In this document: piece by piece, positions 33,635 to 42,587 of the stretch
Numbering within the stretch: position 1 is the stretch's first letter
Layout: every line of letters begins with the position of its first letter
Assembly (NCBI RefSeq): GCF_024756275.1
Contig: NZ_JANUGQ010000032.1
Location: 1 to 64,000, forward strand
Source of the DNA: Streptomyces pyxinae
GTDB taxonomy: Bacteria > Actinomycetota > Actinomycetes > Streptomycetales > Streptomycetaceae
DNA: 64,000 nt
Direction: 5' to 3'
Position numbers and translations under genes: made by a program
The notes under the pieces: generated by a model
What the model was told of the DNA's origin: nothing
What the model saw: the letters and a program-made list of their open reading frames with translations, nothing else
Database searches by the model: none

Positions 33635-33739
33635 GGAGCAGGGAACGGGGAACAGGCGCCGAGGACCCGAGGGCCGGGGGCTGTTGCAGTGTGTGCAACG
33701 GGCGTTGCGGTGGATGGTGGCGGTGGCGAGGATGGCGTC

Positions 33740-34456
33740 ATGAGCTCCGAGCCGCCCCGGACCCTGCCCCCACTTCCGTCCCTGTCCCCGCCCTCGCTTC
33801 CGTCCCCGACACCGACTCCGCCGGCGCCGGAGCCGTCCGTGCTGGACCTCGCGCCGGTCGTGCCCGTGGTCGTCGTGGCGGACGCCGCCGATGCCGTACC
33901 GCTGGCGCGGGCGCTGGTGGCGGGCGGGCTGCCGGCGATCGAGGTGACGCTGCGGACGCCCGCCGCGCTGGACGCGATCCGGGCGGTGGCGGCGGAGGTA
34001 CCGGGGGCGGTGGTGGGCGCGGGCACCGTGCGGTCGCCCGGGGACGTGGCGGCGGCGGTCGGCGCGGGGGCGCGGTTCCTGGTGAGCCCGGGGTGGACGG
34101 ACGGGCTGCTGGAGGCGATGCGCGGGGCCGGGGTGCCGTTCCTGCCCGGGGTCTCGACGGCGTCCGAGGTGCTGGCGCTGCTGGAGCGCGGAGTGCGGGA
34201 GCTGAAGTTCTTCCCGGCCGAGGCGGCGGGCGGAGCGGCGTATCTGAAGGCGCTGGCAGGGCCCTTGCCGGAGGCCCGGTTCTGCCCGACCGGCGGGATC
34301 ACGGCCGCCTCGGCGCCCGGGTATCTGGCGCTGGCGAACGTCGGCTGCGTCGGCGGTACATGGATGCTGCCCGCCGACGCGCCGGCCGCCCGCGACTGGG
34401 CGCGGGTCGAAGCCCTGGCGCGGGAGGCGGCGGCGCTGGGGCGGGACGCGCCCTGA
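33740..34456 (+). CDS. eda: Bifunctional KDPG/KHG aldolase
   Basis: 238 residues. TIM-barrel class I aldolase: catalytic Glu in AIEVTLRTP, VVGAGTV strand, Schiff-base Lys in ELKFFPAEAAGG, CPTGGI phosphate loop. It cleaves 2-keto-3-deoxy-6-phosphogluconate. The first ~35 residues are a Pro/Ser-rich extension not typical of the family, so a start further in is possible, but ATG 33740 is the first start in a coding-like context. No edd neighbour is present. Confidence 0.88.
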   Translation: MSSEPPRTLPPLPSLSPPSLPSPTPTPPAPEPSVLDLAPVVPVVVVADAADAVPLARALVAGGLPAIEVTLRTPAALDAIRAVAAEVPGAVVGAGTVRSPGDVAAAVGAGARFLVSPGWTDGLLEAMRGAGVPFLPGVSTASEVLALLERGVRELKFFPAEAAGGAAYLKALAGPLPEARFCPTGGITAASAPGYLALANVGCVGGTWMLPADAPAARDWARVEALAREAAALGRDAP

Positions 34457-34482
34457 GCCGCGAACCGCCCGCCCCGGCCCAC

Positions 34483-34560
34483 CCGTACGACCTCTGACCC
34501 GTACGACTCTCCGCTGACCCGTACGACGTCTCCGCTGACCCGTACGACTCTCCGCGCCTT
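34483..34560. repeat. ACCCGTACGAC dispersed tandem repeat
   Basis: Four copies of ACCCGTACGAC separated by 5-14 bp (TCTCCGCTG-type linkers) in the gap between two convergent genes. GTAC centres make each copy partly palindromic. Confidence 0.7.
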
Positions 34561-34634
34561 ACGACTTCTCAAGCCGTACGGCTCCGCTCCCCTGGCCCGC
34601 CGGTGAGCGGCCGGGCGCCGCCCGCCCCGGGGCG

Positions 34635-36113
34635 TCAGCGCAGGTGGGCGGTGTCGTTGAGGAGCCGTACCGAGGCGTTGCCGTCCCGGTAGTAGGCCAC
34701 CGCCGACAGCGAGGCGGCCGACAGCTCCATCCGGAACAGCGACTCCGGCGGGGCGCCCAGCGCCAGCCGGACCAGGGTCTTGATCGGCGTCACATGGGTG
34801 ACCAGCAGCACGGTGCGGCCCGCGTACCGCTCGGTCAGCCGGTCGCGGGCGGCGGCTACCCGGTCCCCGACGACCGCGAAGGACTCACCGTCACCGGTGG
34901 GCGCGGCGTCCGGGGAGGCGAGCCAGGCGTTCAGGTCGTCCGGATACCGCTCGCGCACCTCGCCGAAGGTCAGGCCCTCCCAGGCGCCGAAGTCGGTCTC
35001 GCGCAGCCCGTCCTCGATCCGGACGTCCAGGCCGAGCCGGGCGGCGACGGTGGCCGCCGTGCGCCGGCAGCGGAGCAGCGGGGAGCTGACGATCTCCTGG
35101 ATGGTGCCGCGCGCGGCCAGGGCGGCGGCGACGGCCTCCGCCTGGCGCAGTCCGGCGGCGGACAGGTCGGGATCGGTGCCGCCGCTGCCGGAGAAGCGCT
35201 TCTCGGGGGTGAGCGCGGTCTCGCCGTGGCGGAGCAGCACGAAGGTGGCGGGCGCGCCGAGGTCCGCCGGGGCCGCCCAGCCGACCGGCGGGGTGCCGGC
35301 CTTGGCGTGCGCGGTGTCGGCGGCGGCCGCGGTGACGACCGCGGGAGTGGTCGGGGCCTCTGGACTCTGCGGCAGGTGGCCGGCGTCCGCCAGGACGTCC
35401 TGGGCGTCGGTGCCGGGGGCGGTGGGATCACCGGCTCCGGAGCGGGAAGTCGCGCCGGCGCCGGTACCGGCCAGGGCGGCGCGGGCGCGGGCGGCGCCGG
35501 CCGCCGCGTCGCCCACCACCCGGGCGGCGTCCTCGTCGGCGCGGGTGGAGCCCGAGGCGGGCCCGGACCGGCCGGAGGCGGCCGATCCGGCGGTGTCGAG
35601 GGCGGCCGTGGAGCGGGCGGGCGTCCACTGCTCGCCGCGCTTGCCCGCGTCCATGGCCTCGTTGGCGAGCCGGTCGGCGTGCTTGTTCCGCTCGCGCGGG
35701 ATCCACTCGTACGACACCTGGGACGGCGGGAAGACCCGGGCCGCCTCGGTCGCGAGCGGCTTCATGTCCGGGTGCTTGATCTTCCAGCGGCCGGACATCT
35801 GCTCCACGACGAGCTTGGAGTCCATCCGCACCCGGATCCGGGCGCCCGGCGCCAGGGCCCGGGCGGCCCGCAGTCCGGCGACCAGGCCCTTGTACTCGGC
35901 CACGTTGTTGGTGGCGACACCGATGTACTCGGCCGCCTCCGCCAGTGGCTCGCCGGACACCGGGTCCAGGACCACCGCCCCGTAACCGGCCGGGCCCGGA
36001 TTGCCCCGGGAGCCGCCGTCGGCCTCGACGATCAGCTCCTGGATACCGCCACCGTCCGGCGTCCCGTCCGATGCCCCGTCCGGCCGCTCCGGCAGTCCGT
36101 CCGGCTCCGGCAT
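34635..36113 (-). CDS. Bifunctional RNase H / acid phosphatase (histidine phosphatase)
   Basis: 492 residues. N-terminal RNase HI: acidic residues in EADGGSRGNPGPAGYG, NNVAEYKGL, RVRMDSKLVVEQM and KHADRLANEA. A ~130-residue Ala-rich linker follows. The C-terminal histidine phosphatase has LLRHGETALT near residue 295 and a second His in VTHVTPIKT. This fusion is characteristic of actinobacteria, where the phosphatase half relates to alpha-ribazole phosphatase. ATG 36113 overlaps the upstream stop (TGATG), and with the zinc-ribbon and Nif3 genes it forms a conserved three-gene unit. Confidence 0.93.
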   Translation of the reverse strand: MPEPDGLPERPDGASDGTPDGGGIQELIVEADGGSRGNPGPAGYGAVVLDPVSGEPLAEAAEYIGVATNNVAEYKGLVAGLRAARALAPGARIRVRMDSKLVVEQMSGRWKIKHPDMKPLATEAARVFPPSQVSYEWIPRERNKHADRLANEAMDAGKRGEQWTPARSTAALDTAGSAASGRSGPASGSTRADEDAARVVGDAAAGAARARAALAGTGAGATSRSGAGDPTAPGTDAQDVLADAGHLPQSPEAPTTPAVVTAAAADTAHAKAGTPPVGWAAPADLGAPATFVLLRHGETALTPEKRFSGSGGTDPDLSAAGLRQAEAVAAALAARGTIQEIVSSPLLRCRRTAATVAARLGLDVRIEDGLRETDFGAWEGLTFGEVRERYPDDLNAWLASPDAAPTGDGESFAVVGDRVAAARDRLTERYAGRTVLLVTHVTPIKTLVRLALGAPPESLFRMELSAASLSAVAYYRDGNASVRLLNDTAHLR

Positions 36114-36856
36114 CAGAGGCCGGACTCCGAGGTGCGGACCAGGATCCGGCGGCAGTTCTCGCAGCGGACGACCGTGTCGGCGGCGGCCGCGCGGACCTCG
36201 TTCAGCTCGGTGATGTTGAGCTCGATGTGGCAGCCCTCGCAGCGGCGCTGGTACAGCCGGGCCGCGCCCACCCCGCCCTGCTGGCCGCGGATCTTCTCGT
36301 ACAGCTTCAGCAGGTCGTCCGGGACGGAGCCGGCGACGACCTCGCGCTCCTTGGCGGCGGAGCCGGCCTCGTCGTCCAGCCCCCGCTGGGCGCTGTCCCG
36401 GCGGGCGGTGGCGTCGTCCACCTTGGCCTGCACCGCGCCGACCCGCTCGGTCAGCTCGGCCACCCGCTCCTGGGCGGACTCACGGCGCTCCATGACCTCC
36501 AGCACCACGTCCTCCAGGTCGCCCTGGCGCTTGGCGAGGGAGACCAGCTCCTTCTGGAGGTTCTCCAGGTCCTTCGGGGAGCGGACGGAGCCGGAGTCCA
36601 GCCGCTGCTGATCGCGGACGGCGCGCTGGCGCACCTGGTCCACGTCCTGCTCGGCCTTGGTCTGCTCGCGGGCGCAGTCGCTCTCCTCGGTCTGCGCGGC
36701 CACCAGCAGGTCGCGCAGCTGGCTGAGGTCCTTGGTCAGCGACGTGATCTCGGCGTGCTCGGGCAGCGACGCGCGCTTGTGGGCGAGCTGGGACAGGCGT
36801 ACGTCGAGGGCCTGGACGTCGAGAAGTCGGATCTGGTCGGCGGGCGCGGCGTTCAG
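36113..36856 (-). CDS. Coiled-coil zinc-ribbon protein (CT398-like), apparent CTG start
   Basis: 247 residues. A long coiled coil (about residues 10-170) is followed by a zinc ribbon, CEGC then CENC about 25 residues later. The family N-terminus NAAPADQIRLLDVQALDVRL is fully encoded, but only a CTG at 36856 stands before it. GGAG lies 8 nt upstream and the CTG shares CTGA with the nif3-family stop, mirroring ATGA overlaps. The first GTG in frame, at 36703, would remove about 50 conserved residues. Function is unknown; family members may bind nucleic acid or assist flagellar/transport assemblies elsewhere. Confidence 0.85.
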   Translation of the reverse strand: MNAAPADQIRLLDVQALDVRLSQLAHKRASLPEHAEITSLTKDLSQLRDLLVAAQTEESDCAREQTKAEQDVDQVRQRAVRDQQRLDSGSVRSPKDLENLQKELVSLAKRQGDLEDVVLEVMERRESAQERVAELTERVGAVQAKVDDATARRDSAQRGLDDEAGSAAKEREVVAGSVPDDLLKLYEKIRGQQGGVGAARLYQRRCEGCHIELNITELNEVRAAAADTVVRCENCRRILVRTSESGL

Positions 36857-37764
36857 TTGGGGGCTCCAGGGGACGAGGGTTCAGCGGAGGGTTCGGAGGC
36901 ACCGGCGGGGGCGTACGAGTCTGCTCCGTACAGGCCGTCTCCGGTGGCGGTGGCGGTGGTGGCGGGCGCGAAGTGGCCGGCCCAGGGGTCGGTGACGGTC
37001 CTGGACACATGGACCCGGAGGTTCCAGCCGTGCCGGTCGGAGATCTCGTCCAGCTGGCCGGCGGCCAGTTCGCACCAGGGCCACTCGGTCGCCCAGTGGG
37101 CGGCGTCGACCAGCCCGAGCGGGGAGTGCTGGGTGGCCTCGGACGCCGGGTGGTGGCGGAGGTCGGCGGTGAGGTACGCGTCCACCCCGGCGGCCCGCAC
37201 GGTGTCGAAGAGGCTGTCGCCGGAGCCGCCGCTGACCGCGACCCGGCGCACCGGGGCGTCCAGGTCGCCGGCGACCCGGATGCCCTGCGCGGTGGCGGGC
37301 AGCCGCTCGGCGGCGCGGGCGGCGAACTCCCGCAGGGTCAGCGGGACATCGAGCTCACAGATCCGGCCGAGGCCGTTCTCCGGGACGAGCGGGCCGGTGA
37401 CGCGCAGGTCCAGCGCGCCGGCCAGGGCGTCGGAGACCCCGGGGTCGGCGGTGTCGGCGTTGGTGTGCGCGACATGCAGGGCGATGTCATTTTTGATCAG
37501 GGTGTGCACGACCCGGCCCTTGAAGTGATCGGCCGCGACCGTCGTCGTCCCGCGCAGATAGAGCGGGTGGTGGGTGACGATCAGCTGGGCGCCGAGCTTC
37601 ACCGCCTCGTCCGCGATCTCCTGGACCGGGTCGACGGCGAACAGCACGCGGGTGACCTCGGCGTCGGGGTCGCCGCAGACGGTGCCGACGGCATCCCACT
37701 GCTCGGCCCGCTCGGGGGGCCAGAGGGCGTCGAGTTCGGTGAGGATTTCGGAGAGACGGGGCAC
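36853..37764 (-). CDS. Nif3-like dinuclear metal-centre protein
   Basis: 303 residues from GTG 37764. Family signatures: VTHHPLYLRG (metal His pair), ALHVAHTNAD and the C-terminal DAAHWATEWPW. Nif3 proteins form toroidal hexamers with two metals per subunit and resemble GTP cyclohydrolase I-like folds; the reaction is not settled. A Thr/Ala/Pro-rich C-terminal tail of about 40 residues is extra. The gene ends inside the next start. Confidence 0.92.
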   Translation of the reverse strand: MPRLSEILTELDALWPPERAEQWDAVGTVCGDPDAEVTRVLFAVDPVQEIADEAVKLGAQLIVTHHPLYLRGTTTVAADHFKGRVVHTLIKNDIALHVAHTNADTADPGVSDALAGALDLRVTGPLVPENGLGRICELDVPLTLREFAARAAERLPATAQGIRVAGDLDAPVRRVAVSGGSGDSLFDTVRAAGVDAYLTADLRHHPASEATQHSPLGLVDAAHWATEWPWCELAAGQLDEISDRHGWNLRVHVSRTVTDPWAGHFAPATTATATGDGLYGADSYAPAGASEPSAEPSSPGAPN

Positions 37765-38141
37765 GGGGAAAGGCTACCTGCCTCCCCTTTGCCCCCGCAC
37801 CAGACCTGGGCCTTGCCCCGCGCCAGACCTGGGCCCTGCCCCCACGCCAGACCTGGCTCGCCGCCCGTCCGGGGCGCCCGGCGGCCACGGCGAGCCGCCG
37901 CCGGTCCGGGCCTGGCGCGGGCTCGGTGCGGGTCCGGTGCGCGCCTGGTGCCGGGGGCACGCGGACGGGGTGTCCGGCGGGCCCCGGATGGACGCCGGGT
38001 GGACCCGGGTGGCTTGAAGCACACCTTCGTTCCATGCACCCGCGAAACCGGACATCGCCACCCTTATAGGTGAAGCAGGGTGACTCTCCTGGTCCGGCCG
38101 GAAAGGCAAAACTAGCGTCGGTGGCTGGAGGTGACGAGTCG
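37765..38141. other. Divergent intergenic region with CCAGACCTGG repeats
   Basis: About 375 bp without a gene. Three copies of the imperfect palindrome CCAGACCTGG lie at 37800, 37823 and 37847, spaced 23-24 bp (about two helical turns). Further right, AACTAGCGT just before the plus-strand gene could be a -10-like element. Confidence 0.55.
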
Positions 38142-39902
38142 ATGACAGCCTGTGCCATAGAGCCCACTGCCGGGGATGCCGGAGCGGCTTGGCGTCCGGT
38201 GCTCGCGATCGCGGCGGGCGGGGGTTACGCGGCGCGGCTCACGGGGAGCGGCGAGGACCGCTGCCCGGAGCGCTGGACGCTGGACGGACCGGAGCCGTAC
38301 GCGGTCCCCCTGCCGCTGGCCCGGCCCGAGGCGCCGGACGCGCAGCTCGCGCCGCTGGCGGACGGCCGGGTGCTGATCGCCCGCCGGACCGGTGCGGAGC
38401 GGTACGCGTTCGCGCTGCTGTATCCGTCGGGCCGGCGGACGGCCGAGCTGGCGCTCGGCTCGGTGGAGGCGGCGGCCGGGTCGCTGCGGCTGCTGCCGCC
38501 CGCGCCGGACGGCAGGTCGGCATACGCCCTGGCGGCCGGTGAGCGCTCGGCCACGCTCTGGCGGGTGGCCGGCGGGGCGGACGCGCGGCCCGAGCGGGTG
38601 GCCGAGGTGCCCGGCCGGTGCGAGGGCGGGGTGTGGCTGGACCGTACGGGCCGGCTGCTCGCCCTGGACCGGCGACCGGTGGACGCCGGGCCGGTGAAGG
38701 CGGTCGCGGTGGACCTGGGGCGGGGCGGCGAGGTGACCCCGCTGCTCCAGATCGCCGAGGAGAGCGACGACCGGTTGCTGCTGGCGGACCCGGACAGCGG
38801 GCTGGTGCTGGTCCGGTCGGACGCGCCGTCGCCGGGCCATGAGCGGCTGGGCTGGGGGGTGTTGAACAGCACGCTGCCGGTGCGGTTCCCCGAGTGCCTG
38901 CGGTTGCCGGACGCGGCGGTGACCCCGTTCGCGGTGCAGCCGGGCCAGTTGCTGGCGCCCGAGGGGTGCGCGGTGGCGCTGCGCATCGACGCGGCGGCCG
39001 GGACCTGGCTCGGCATCTGGCGCCCGGCCGAGCGGCGCCTCCATCAACTGGCCGCCCCACCCGGCTGGTTGGCGGGCGCCGGGGTATGGACGCCGGGCGG
39101 GGTGCTGCGGCTGCCGTACGCGACCCCGGCGGTGCCGTGCGGGCTGGCCCGGCTGGCCCCGGTGAGCCCCCGGCCGGCGCCGGGCTCCGGGCCGCCCCCG
39201 GACTCCCGGCCGGGCCCCGGGGCGGTTGGCGGGCCGGGAACGGCTCCGGGGGCCGGGGTCCCGGCCCCCGGGCACACCACGGTCACGGTCACGGGGCCAC
39301 GTGCGGGCACAGCCGCAGTCCCCAAGGTGACGGAAGCACCAGGGAATTTCCCGGCGGACGGCATCACCGACCCGGGAGGTGTGTCCGACCCGGGAGGTGT
39401 GTCCGACCCGGGAGGTGTGTCCGACCCGGGAGGTGTGTCCGACCCGGGAGGTGTGTCCGACCCGGGCGACGGCCGGACCGCCGGGTGGCCCTCCGGACAC
39501 TCCCCCGAGCCCTCCCCCGCCCACCCTCCCGATCCGACCCGGTCCCCCTCCTCTCTCTCCTCCCTCTCCCCGGGTCCCCTCTCCCCGAGTCCCCTTTCCC
39601 GGGGTGCGCTGTCCGGGGCGCCTCTCTACCGGGACGAGGACGGCTCCGGTCCCCCGGGCGGCGGTCCGGACCACTCACGGCGGCTCCCGGACACCCTCCC
39701 GCTCCCCCTCCCCGCCCAGACGCCCCCCGCGCGCCCCGTCCGCCCCGCCTTCGCCACCACCCACACCCCCCTGCGCTTCCCCCTCCCCCCACCAGCGGAA
39801 TACCCAGGTCAGGATCAGTCGGGCGCTCTCGATACCCCCACCCCTCACAAGCCGGTGCCCCTACAGCAGGCGCCGCTCCTCGGGCGGTCCGGCCACGGTT
39901 AG
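38142..39902 (+). CDS. Conserved-type protein with beta-propeller-like body and Pro-rich repetitive tail
   Basis: 586 residues from ATG 38142, chosen for the GGAGGT site 9 bp upstream; GTG 38070 is possible. The first ~370 residues show repeated strand pairs typical of propeller proteins (DGRVLIARRTG, GRSAYALAAG, TGRLLALDRR, DSGLVLVRSD). The rest is Pro/Gly/Ser-rich and low in structure, with five exact DPGGVS units. There is no signal peptide. No enzymatic motif. It probably has a scaffold or binding role; the family is not recognised. Confidence 0.7.
   Translation: MTACAIEPTAGDAGAAWRPVLAIAAGGGYAARLTGSGEDRCPERWTLDGPEPYAVPLPLARPEAPDAQLAPLADGRVLIARRTGAERYAFALLYPSGRRTAELALGSVEAAAGSLRLLPPAPDGRSAYALAAGERSATLWRVAGGADARPERVAEVPGRCEGGVWLDRTGRLLALDRRPVDAGPVKAVAVDLGRGGEVTPLLQIAEESDDRLLLADPDSGLVLVRSDAPSPGHERLGWGVLNSTLPVRFPECLRLPDAAVTPFAVQPGQLLAPEGCAVALRIDAAAGTWLGIWRPAERRLHQLAAPPGWLAGAGVWTPGGVLRLPYATPAVPCGLARLAPVSPRPAPGSGPPPDSRPGPGAVGGPGTAPGAGVPAPGHTTVTVTGPRAGTAAVPKVTEAPGNFPADGITDPGGVSDPGGVSDPGGVSDPGGVSDPGGVSDPGDGRTAGWPSGHSPEPSPAHPPDPTRSPSSLSSLSPGPLSPSPLSRGALSGAPLYRDEDGSGPPGGGPDHSRRLPDTLPLPLPAQTPPARPVRPAFATTHTPLRFPLPPPAEYPGQDQSGALDTPTPHKPVPLQQAPLLGRSGHG
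39369..39467 (+). repeat. 18-bp coding minisatellite
   Basis: Five exact 18-bp units starting GACCCGGGAGGTGTGTCC plus a partial sixth, all in frame and encoding DPGGVS. Exact nucleotide identity points to recent expansion and likely copy-number variation between strains. Confidence 0.95.
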
Positions 39903-39950
39903 ACTCTCGGGCCGCACATGTCAGCGATCAACTACGGGGTGACTTCCCAT

Positions 39951-40109
39951 ATGGCTGAAGCCAGCACCGACATGACCCACGGGCGACCGCAGGGGGACGC
40001 CGGGACTTCCGGCAAGCACCGCGGGGGCGCGGCTCAGGTGGAGGACTCGGCGGCGCAGCCGCACGGCCGCCACCGCCGTGAGCCGGACCACCGCGGCGAC
40101 ACGGTCTGA
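39951..40109 (+). CDS. Small hydrophilic protein
   Basis: 52 residues from ATG 39951 (or 63 from ATG 39918). The product is highly charged and His/Arg/Gly-rich, with THGRPQGDAGTSGKHRGGA in the middle and no hydrophobic core. A very strong terminator follows about 110 bp later. I cannot assign a function; it may be a small DNA- or RNA-binding or simply disordered protein. Confidence 0.55.
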   Translation: MAEASTDMTHGRPQGDAGTSGKHRGGAAQVEDSAAQPHGRHRREPDHRGDTV

Positions 40110-40216
40110 GCCGCCGGCCGCCGTGGTCACCGGCCACCGGGAACGGGGGCCGGTGAAACGTCCCTCCACCGCGAGTGGAGAGGGGCGTCCGGTGGGCGAA
40201 CGGTGTCCGCACCACA

Positions 40217-40254
40217 GGGCGGGCCGCCCCGGAACTCTCCGGGGCGGCCCGCCC
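40217..40254. terminator. Strong bidirectional terminator hairpin
   Basis: A perfect 17-bp stem (GGGCGGGCCGCCCCGGA with its complement) around the 4-nt loop ACTC, between convergent genes. Confidence 0.88.
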
Positions 40255-40318
40255 GTCCTCGTCCATGGCCCCCATCGGACTCATCGGGCTCATCCCCGGA
40301 AGCCCATCGGGCCGCCGC

Positions 40319-41758
40319 TCAGCCCTCGGTGCGGCGCGGCAGCCAGAGCAGCATCAGCAGGGCGCTGCCCAGCAGCACTCCCGCTCCGGTACGGAAGGCC
40401 ATCGCGTATCCGGCCGTCAGCGCCTCCGGGGCGGTGCTGTGCCCGGTCCGGGCGGCGGCGACGGTGGACAGCACCGCGAGGCCCAGCGCCCCGCCCATCG
40501 TCCGGGAGGTGTTGACCAGTCCGGAGACCAGTCCGGCGTCCCCCGGAGCGGCCCCGGCGGTCGCGAGGGCGGCGAGCGGGGTGATGATCAGGCCCATGCC
40601 GGCCATCATCAGGACGCCGGGGCCGAGGATGTCCGCCAGGTAGGAGCCGTGGGCGTCCATGGTGGACTGCCAGGCGAACCCGGCGCCGGAGATCAGTGCC
40701 CCGGCGACGGCGAGGTCTCGGGCTCCGGTGCGGTGCATCAGGCGCGGGGCGAGCTTGGAGCCGATGACGATGGCGGCGGAGCTGGGGATGAGGGCGACGC
40801 CGGCCGCCAGCGGGGTGTAGCCGAGCACGTTCTGGGCGTACACCGTCATGAAGAACCACATGGCGAAGGAGGCCGAACCCGTCACCACCATCGCCGCGTT
40901 GGCGCCCGCCACCACCCGGGACCGGAAGACCTTGAGCGGCATCAGCGGCTGGGCGGCACGGGCCTCCACCAGGACGAAGATCCCCAGGACGGCGGCTCCC
41001 GCGAACAGCGGCAGCAGGGTCTCGGGCGCGGTCCAGCCGGCCTGCTCGGTCTGGACGATGCCGTACGCGACGGCGGCCAGCCCGGCGGTGGCCAGCACCG
41101 CGCCCCGCAGGTCGAGCCGCCGTCCGTGGTGCGCCCGGCTCTCCCGTACGAAGAGCACGGCGGCGACCAGGACCACCGCCCCGACCGGGACGTTGATCAG
41201 CAGCACCCAGCGCCAGGAGAGCAGGTCGGTGAGGAGGCCCCCGACGAGCCCGCCGGCCGCTCCTCCGCCCGCCCCGACGGCCGACCAGGTCCCGATGGCC
41301 CGGGTCCTGGCGGGGCCCGGCTCGGCGGTGGCGGTGACGATGGTGAGCGAGGCGGGGGCCAGCACCGCGGCCCCCAGCCCCTGCACCGCCCGCGCCCCGA
41401 GCAACTGCCAGCCCTCCTGGGCCAGTCCGCCGGCCAGCGAGGCGGCGGTGAAGAGCCCGAGCCCGACGAGGAACATGCGCTTGTACCCGAATATGTCGGC
41501 CGCACGCCCGCCGAGCAGCATGAACCCGGCGAAGGCGATGGAGTAGGCGTTCAGCACCCACTGCAACCCCAGCGCCGAGAGCCCCAGGTCGGCCCGCATG
41601 GACGGCAGCGCCACATTGACCACCGACACGTCCAGCACCACGAGGAACTGCCCCGCGCACGCCACCGCCAGCGCGACCCAGGCCCATTTCCCACCCCCGG
41701 CCGGCTCCCGAGCGGACGGATCGACAGCAGCGGCACGACGGACGCGAGACGAGACCAT
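40319..41758 (-). CDS. MFS transporter, DHA2 (14-TM) drug:H+ antiporter family
   Basis: 479 residues from ATG 41758. Fourteen hydrophobic segments can be counted. Motif C-like FLVVLDVSVVNVALPSM is in TM1 and motif A GGRAADIFGYKRMFL follows TM2, both typical of the EmrB/QacA drug-exporting group. Located in the cytoplasmic membrane. No regulator is adjacent. Confidence 0.9.
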   Translation of the reverse strand: MVSSRVRRAAAVDPSAREPAGGGKWAWVALAVACAGQFLVVLDVSVVNVALPSMRADLGLSALGLQWVLNAYSIAFAGFMLLGGRAADIFGYKRMFLVGLGLFTAASLAGGLAQEGWQLLGARAVQGLGAAVLAPASLTIVTATAEPGPARTRAIGTWSAVGAGGGAAGGLVGGLLTDLLSWRWVLLINVPVGAVVLVAAVLFVRESRAHHGRRLDLRGAVLATAGLAAVAYGIVQTEQAGWTAPETLLPLFAGAAVLGIFVLVEARAAQPLMPLKVFRSRVVAGANAAMVVTGSASFAMWFFMTVYAQNVLGYTPLAAGVALIPSSAAIVIGSKLAPRLMHRTGARDLAVAGALISGAGFAWQSTMDAHGSYLADILGPGVLMMAGMGLIITPLAALATAGAAPGDAGLVSGLVNTSRTMGGALGLAVLSTVAAARTGHSTAPEALTAGYAMAFRTGAGVLLGSALLMLLWLPRRTEG

Positions 41759-41826
41759 GCCCCCATGGTCGCAGCCGCCCGGGGCCGGACGGCAAGACCT
41801 GCTCCCTCCCCCGCGCCCTCGGGGCA

Positions 41827-42084
41827 CTACCGCCAGAGCGCGCGCTCTTCGAGCCTGCCGAACCGCACGGCCCCGCTGCGCAGGTTCACCAGAATCGGCC
41901 AGCAGTCGAGCAGTTGGTCGGCGGCGGCTCGCGTCCGGAGGAAACGGGCGGAGTTATAGGGGACGACCAGCAGCTCACCCTTTTCGACAACGTTAGACAA
42001 ATCGATCATCAGGGAAGGCTCGCCCGGCTTCACACTTCTCTCAAGAAATTGTCGAGCCGTCAGCAATGCCTCGTCACGAGTCAT
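41827..42084 (-). CDS. Imm35-like immunity protein
   Basis: 85 residues from ATG 42084 with an AAGGGGG site. The layout DEALLTARQFLE - LLVVPYNSARFL - WPILVNLRSGAVR fits the Imm35/YrhB immunity fold, short alpha-beta proteins that neutralise toxin tips of polymorphic systems. It lies downstream of the orphan tip fragment, which may be its toxin. Surrounding GC is lower than the window average. Confidence 0.65.
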   Translation of the reverse strand: MTRDEALLTARQFLERSVKPGEPSLMIDLSNVVEKGELLVVPYNSARFLRTRAAADQLLDCWPILVNLRSGAVRFGRLEERALWR

Positions 42085-42296
42085 CAACCCAACCCCCTTC
42101 CCGAAGCCGCACCCACGGAAATATGGAGCCTATTTAGTTCCCCTGAGCGGGCCAAACTTCGAGGGTGCATGGTGATCACCGCGGTCCTCATGCCACACGC
42201 ATCGGCGTGCCAGCACGTAACCTTAACCTCCATTAAGAATGGTAGAGTACTGCCAGACTTGAAACTCTCGGCCCCACTCTGCAACCCTCTCCATGC

Positions 42297-42485
42297 TCAC
42301 CTTCCAGAAAGAAAACCAGGCACGGTCACCTTCACTTCGGCTCCGCCCCGATAGAACGTGATACTGTCCCACGATCGATCGCCAACTCGCACAGCCTTAC
42401 CCACGTGGTACATCTCCCGCTCGATGGCGAACCAGTTACTCTCGCCGGCCAGCACATAGTACGTGTGCTGCGCGATACTCCTCAT
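42297..42485 (-). pseudogene. Orphan polymorphic-toxin tip fragment
   Basis: 62 residues. It starts with the end of a Hint domain (HTYYVLAG) and continues into a different C-terminal segment (NWFAIEREMYHVGKAVRVGD, then SITFYRGGAEVKVTVPG). The HTYYVLAG part shares a 21-bp exact DNA match (42448-42468) with the Hint end of the large RHS gene (44501-44521). There is no secretion or RHS part, so it is a displaced tip left by recombination. It may be silent until recombined back. Followed by an Imm35-like gene. Confidence 0.65.
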
Positions 42486-42587
42486 ACCTGCTCCTTCGCC
42501 GGCCAGTATGGGTTTTGCGTTCCGCTGACATCCATGGTTGTGCGCGGAAATCCGTGGGTGTTGCCGTCGCTACTGCCGTCAGGCGGT

